From contig JAXMBL010000004.1 of NCBI GenBank assembly GCA_046349915.1, positions 124,001 through 188,000 of the forward strand: DNA of 64,000 nucleotides. Direction: 5' to 3'. The notes below the pieces were generated by a model. It was given only the letters and a program-made list of their open reading frames with translations, made no database searches and was not told the origin of the DNA. This stretch comes from CAIXSC01 sp046349915 (GTDB lineage Bacteria; Planctomycetota; Planctomycetia; Pirellulales; Pirellulaceae). Position numbers and translations under genes: made by a program. Each line of letters begins with the position of its first letter. Position 1 is the first letter of the stretch. Positions 61,074-64,000 of the stretch are shown here, piece after piece.

Positions 61074-61234
61074 AGTAGCCCGCTCGCTTCGCGAGCGGTC
61101 AGCCGCGTGGCCGACGAGCGCCCGTCGCCGTCGGCCAATCCGCGTCGCGCACCGCTTTCCTCCCCGAAGTCGATTACCAGCTCGCTGGGATTGTCCCGTA
61201 CGGACTGGATCGACGGACTAGAAGTCCGTCGTAC
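61074..61234. repeat. Composite repeat element, copy A
   Basis: About 160 bp, from AGTAGCC to GTAC. It starts with a GTAG-headed hairpin CGCTCGC-TTC-GCGAGCG, continues through shared spacer segments (GCGTGGCC, ACGAGCGCCCGTCGCCG, GCGCACCG), and ends in a 21-bp palindrome at 61211-61231. The same order occurs at 62124-62302. Both copies are in the same orientation and lie on either side of the TPR lipoprotein gene. Confidence 0.75.
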
Positions 61235-61241
61235 TTATTGA

Positions 61242-62051
61242 TTACCGCTCAGACTCAATCCGGTCGGCGGTTCGCAGATCTTGTTCCGCCGCGGTCGAGT
61301 CACCCTTCAGGGCAAAAGCCTTCGAGCGAACTCGATAGCTGCCGCTCTCATTGGGCGCCAATTGAATGGCCCGGTTCAGATCCTCTAATGCTCGAGCGTG
61401 ATCCCCTTGAGCGATTCGCAACTCGCCGCGGCCGACGAACGCGGCCCACGACTCCGCATCCAACTGCAAGGCACGAGTGAAGTCGGATTCCGCGTCGGTT
61501 AGTTGCCCTTGCCGCACTCGCACTCGTCCTCGACCTGCATATCCCGCTGCTCCTTCGGTATGAAACCTGATCGCGGTTTCAAACTTAGCCAGGGCTGAAC
61601 TGGCGTCCCCCGCGGCCAAAAGCTGATTGCCGTCTGTGACGTATTGACTGGACTTCAGTCGCAAGACGGCGGCGATCGATCCTGCCAGTAACGATCGATG
61701 TTCCCGCAGGTATTCGGCGTCCTCGAAGGCCTCGTCGTCGCGGTTCAATTCGGCCAGCAGCAGTCCCCGCACGCTGCGAGCTCGCTGGTGCGACGGATCT
61801 TTGCGAATGGCTTCGGAAAGGAGTTCGATGGCCGCTCCCTTGTCCGTGGCGACCAGTCGATTCCCACGATCGACGAGTATCTCCACTTCACTCAACCCCT
61901 CTTCGAGCGTCGCGGAAGTTGGGGTGACAGGCGGTGTCGAGGCCCGAGTGCCTGTCGAGCCGTGGTCCGCCCGACCACACCCCGCGGCAAGCGCCCCCGC
62001 TAGCAGAAGACTCATCGTGAGCGAACCCCAGGAGTGTGAAAACTGTCGCAT
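61242..62051 (-). CDS. TPR-repeat lipoprotein
   Basis: 269 residues from the ATG at 62051, with GTGAGG six bases upstream; the frame before this overlaps a repeat element and is not protein-like. The signal ends with LAGALAAGC, a lipobox, so it is likely membrane-anchored. Four or five TPR units are visible: GAAIELLSEAIRKDPSHQRA, ASSALAKFETAIRFHTEGAA, LTDAESDFTRALQLDAESWA and HARALEDLNRAIQLAPNESG. TPR proteins act as adaptors. The gene is flanked by two direct copies of a composite repeat, beginning 73 bp upstream and ending 8 bp beyond its stop. Confidence 0.82.
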   Translation of the reverse strand: MRQFSHSWGSLTMSLLLAGALAAGCGRADHGSTGTRASTPPVTPTSATLEEGLSEVEILVDRGNRLVATDKGAAIELLSEAIRKDPSHQRARSVRGLLLAELNRDDEAFEDAEYLREHRSLLAGSIAAVLRLKSSQYVTDGNQLLAAGDASSALAKFETAIRFHTEGAAGYAGRGRVRVRQGQLTDAESDFTRALQLDAESWAAFVGRGELRIAQGDHARALEDLNRAIQLAPNESGSYRVRSKAFALKGDSTAAEQDLRTADRIESER

Positions 62052-62123
62052 TTTGGCCTCACGATCGGGAATACTGTGATAACGCAGCAATAGAACCCTA
62101 CTACGTAAAACGGATTTTGGCAT

Positions 62124-62302
62124 AGTAGCCCGCTCGCTTCGCGAGCGATCAGCCATGTACGACGGACTTCCAGTCCGTCGATCGCGTGGCCAACGAGCGC
62201 CCGTCGCCGCCAGCCGAGCCGAGTTGCGCACCGATTGCCGCCCATAAGTCCGCTGGGATCGTCCCGCGCGGACTGGATCGACGGACTAGAAGTCCGTCGT
62301 AC
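62124..62302. repeat. Composite repeat element, copy B
   Basis: Same architecture as 61074-61234: a GTAG-headed hairpin CGCTCGC-TTC-GCGAGCG at the left end, the same spacer blocks, and a 21-bp palindrome at 62279-62299. This copy has an additional 21-bp palindrome at 62160-62180, placed between TCAGCC and GCGTGGCC where copy A has them adjacent. A further AGTAGCC half-unit follows at 62304. Confidence 0.75.
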
Positions 62303-62418
62303 ATAGTAGCCGCTCGCCTTTTGCCGTCGCGTCAGACTTGCAGCCGTTCCGCGGTTCGGTCAGACTTGGACTCACCTACCGTGCTCGCTTAACCCGCCTC
62401 TCCCAATGCTCGCTCGAG

Positions 62419-64000
62419 ATGCCGATGGCCATGGATCTGTTGCAAATTGGAAACATCTGCCGCTCGACGATTACTCGCGTTGCACTGATAGCGCTGGCGA
62501 CGATTGGCGCCGCGACCGTTCTTGGAGCACATGCGGGCTTGGCCGCCGAGGCGGATTTGTTCCGGGAACAGGTGCAGCCGTTTGTGGCCAAGTACTGCGT
62601 GGAGTGTCACGGCGAGACGACGGCGGAAGCTCAATTGAACCTCCAGAAGTACCGTTCGTCCGAGTCGGTCGGCGACGACTTCCGCCAATGGGAACATGTC
62701 ATCTCGTTCGTCGAGCGGGGCGAGATGCCTCCCAAGTCTGAGGACGCTCAACCCGCGGAACAACAGCGAGCCGAATTCCTGAAGTCGTTGCGCAAGCTGC
62801 TGGACGCCGAATCCCGGAAGCTCGCGGGCGACCCCGGGATCGTGCTTCCTCGTCGTTTGAGTAACTCGGAATACAATCACGCGATTCGAGATCTGACGGG
62901 AGTGGATATTCGACCGACCAGTTCTTTTCCCGTTGATCCGGCGGCCGGGGAGGGATTTGACAATACGGGTGAAGCGTTGGCGATGACGCCGAGCTTGGTC
63001 AACAAGCAGTTGGCCGCCGCACAGTATGTGGCTGACCATGCTTTATTGACGACACGCGGCATCGAGTTCGCGCCGCATGCCGTTGCAACTTTCGCGGATC
63101 GCTCTAAGTATTACGAACAAGCGATTCTGCGGTTTTACGAAAGTCGGAAGGTCGACTACGCGGCTTATCTGACCGCCTGCTGGGAGTACCAGCATGGTCA
63201 GGTCGCGACGCCTGTTTCAATCAAAGATTTTGCACGCTCGAAGAGACTGAGCCCCGTCTATTTCGAAACGCTCTACTCGACGTTGCAAGTAGACCCTGTT
63301 GTAGATCCATATTTCATGGGATGGTTGCGCCAGAGTTGGCGTGCGATACCCGCACCCGACGATCGAGCGAATCCGAAGAGCTCAGCGCAGGTCCAGGCGG
63401 CCATCGTGAAATTGGCGCACTCGATTGAATCGCTCAGTCGACAACTCATTCCTCGCGAAACGGAAGCGATCGTCTCGAACGCGGGGAATGGGCCGATTCA
63501 GCATCTGGAGAGACGTCGCAAGACGGCCGCCGAACGTGATGCGTTGGATGAAAAGAACTTGACGCCCAAGCGTCGGTTGAACATCGCACTCGAGGGATTC
63601 GATCGAAGTCCAAACATTCGCGTTAAGCTGTCGGTCTTTTCAGGAGAGTTGATTAAGAGGACCAATGAAGCGAAGCAAGCGGCCAGCGCGTCGAAGTCAG
63701 GATTCGTCGTGTTTCGATCACCGATCCTCAGCAAGGAGAAGCCGGAGAATTTTCGACCTGATGACAAACAGCGGAGCACGCCGCTGCTCCCTCTACTACG
63801 GGAACACGCTCCAGCACAAGTCGAGAAACTACGCCTAGGAAAACACCCCCGCAACTTGCCGATTGACGCCGATGCGTTTGTGCTGGGCGTGGGGGAGTCA
63901 GTGGAGTTGGAACTGCCGGTCAAGGCGCTGGCAGGCGCTCGCGAGATGCGGTTGTTTCTGGAAGCGGAGCTCGAAACGGGCGACGACGCATCGGCGGCGA
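62419..64000 (+). CDS. PSD-type cytochrome c / DUF1587 exported protein, 3' end outside the window
   Basis: The gene runs off the window end (527 codons visible). Three in-frame ATGs (62419, 62425, 62431) lie before a signal peptide (VALIALATIGAATVLGAHAG). A PSCyt1-like cytochrome domain follows, with YCVECHGETTAEAQLNLQKY carrying CxxCH, then a PSD3/DUF1587-type region (LPRRLSNSEYNHAIRDLTGV and DPAAGEGFDNTGEALAMTPS). After that a longer helical segment runs towards the next domains, usually DUF1592, DUF1588 and DUF1585, which should lie beyond the window. It is one of the planctomycete secreted cytochrome proteins, of unknown function. Confidence 0.85.
   Translation, partial: MPMAMDLLQIGNICRSTITRVALIALATIGAATVLGAHAGLAAEADLFREQVQPFVAKYCVECHGETTAEAQLNLQKYRSSESVGDDFRQWEHVISFVERGEMPPKSEDAQPAEQQRAEFLKSLRKLLDAESRKLAGDPGIVLPRRLSNSEYNHAIRDLTGVDIRPTSSFPVDPAAGEGFDNTGEALAMTPSLVNKQLAAAQYVADHALLTTRGIEFAPHAVATFADRSKYYEQAILRFYESRKVDYAAYLTACWEYQHGQVATPVSIKDFARSKRLSPVYFETLYSTLQVDPVVDPYFMGWLRQSWRAIPAPDDRANPKSSAQVQAAIVKLAHSIESLSRQLIPRETEAIVSNAGNGPIQHLERRRKTAAERDALDEKNLTPKRRLNIALEGFDRSPNIRVKLSVFSGELIKRTNEAKQAASASKSGFVVFRSPILSKEKPENFRPDDKQRSTPLLPLLREHAPAQVEKLRLGKHPRNLPIDADAFVLGVGESVELELPVKALAGAREMRLFLEAELETGDDASAA

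Noticed and set aside
62389..63039. Minus-strand 216-codon frame across the start of the last gene
   Set aside because: The plus-strand reading has a signal peptide, a CxxCH site and PSD-family segments, so this frame is a shadow.

Overview
The window looks like a chromosomal segment from a planctomycete, probably of the Pirellulales/Planctomycetales kind. This rests on gene content: a secreted heme-binding propeller/HEAT/cytochrome protein, DUF1549/DUF1553 and PSD-type cytochrome proteins, DUF1570 and DUF3500 proteins, many WD40 proteins, Ser/Thr kinases paired with an ECF sigma factor, OprP/O-type porins, and many signal-peptide proteins of unknown role. There is no phage, CRISPR array, rRNA or recognisable tRNA. 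The organisation is a loose mosaic of short operons, with mobile-element debris and short palindromic repeats in the gaps.

Layout. 1-4 kb: 3' part of a DUF3500 gene, then a large secreted cytochrome protein. 4.1-7.1 kb (minus): a three-gene operon of a secreted esterase-like protein, a GNAT-like protein of unknown role, and a small protein overlapping it by 4 bp. 7.3-10.8 kb: a membrane Ser/Thr kinase followed by an ECF sigma factor. 10.85-12.4 kb: an 801-bp-period tandem duplication carrying two copies of an acidic secreted protein, each with its own terminator. 12.4-14.6 kb: a succinylglutamate desuccinylase/aspartoacylase-family protein, a ParE-type toxin-antitoxin pair, a transposase relic and REP-like palindromes. 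14.6-23.5 kb: di-heme cytochrome, phosphoesterase, pepT, PolB-like exonuclease, a secreted alpha/beta hydrolase, a 444-bp MITE-like element and a DUF1570 metalloprotease. 23.9-35.5 kb: a very large secretin-N-domain protein and three phosphate-selective-type porins, with an IS1380-family element between the second and third. 35.5-48 kb: Cys-rich secreted protein, unusual kinase, MFS transporter, asnB, aroE, Sfp-type transferase, a propeller protein, an IS200-like (Y1) transposase homologue with a damaged HUH motif, and a lactate permease. 48-53 kb: lipoprotein, ribD, WD40, Gfo/Idh/MocA oxidoreductase, HAD phosphatase. 53-64 kb: three consecutive secreted proteins (PPC-like, Ig/DUF1549/DUF1553, PSD1/WD40), a proline-rich membrane protein, a TPR lipoprotein flanked by two copies of a roughly 170-bp repeat, and the start of another PSD-cytochrome protein that runs off the end.

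The most notable non-genic content is repetitive: (i) a MITE-like element with 34-35 bp terminal inverted repeats and a TTA duplication that supplies the stop codon of the neighbouring gene, plus a solitary end 24 kb away; (ii) GTAG-headed palindromes of REP type close to a broken Y1 transposase; (iii) five copies of a 21-bp palindrome, two of them just behind the stops of two paralogous porins; (iv) two copies of a longer repeat that contains both kinds of palindrome. I did not find a clearly new defence or biosynthetic system. The best candidates for undescribed biology are the GNAT-like operon at 4.1-7.1 kb, the kinase with an HRDVCPRN catalytic loop at 36.3 kb, the channel-less secretin-like protein at 23.9 kb and the repeat families.
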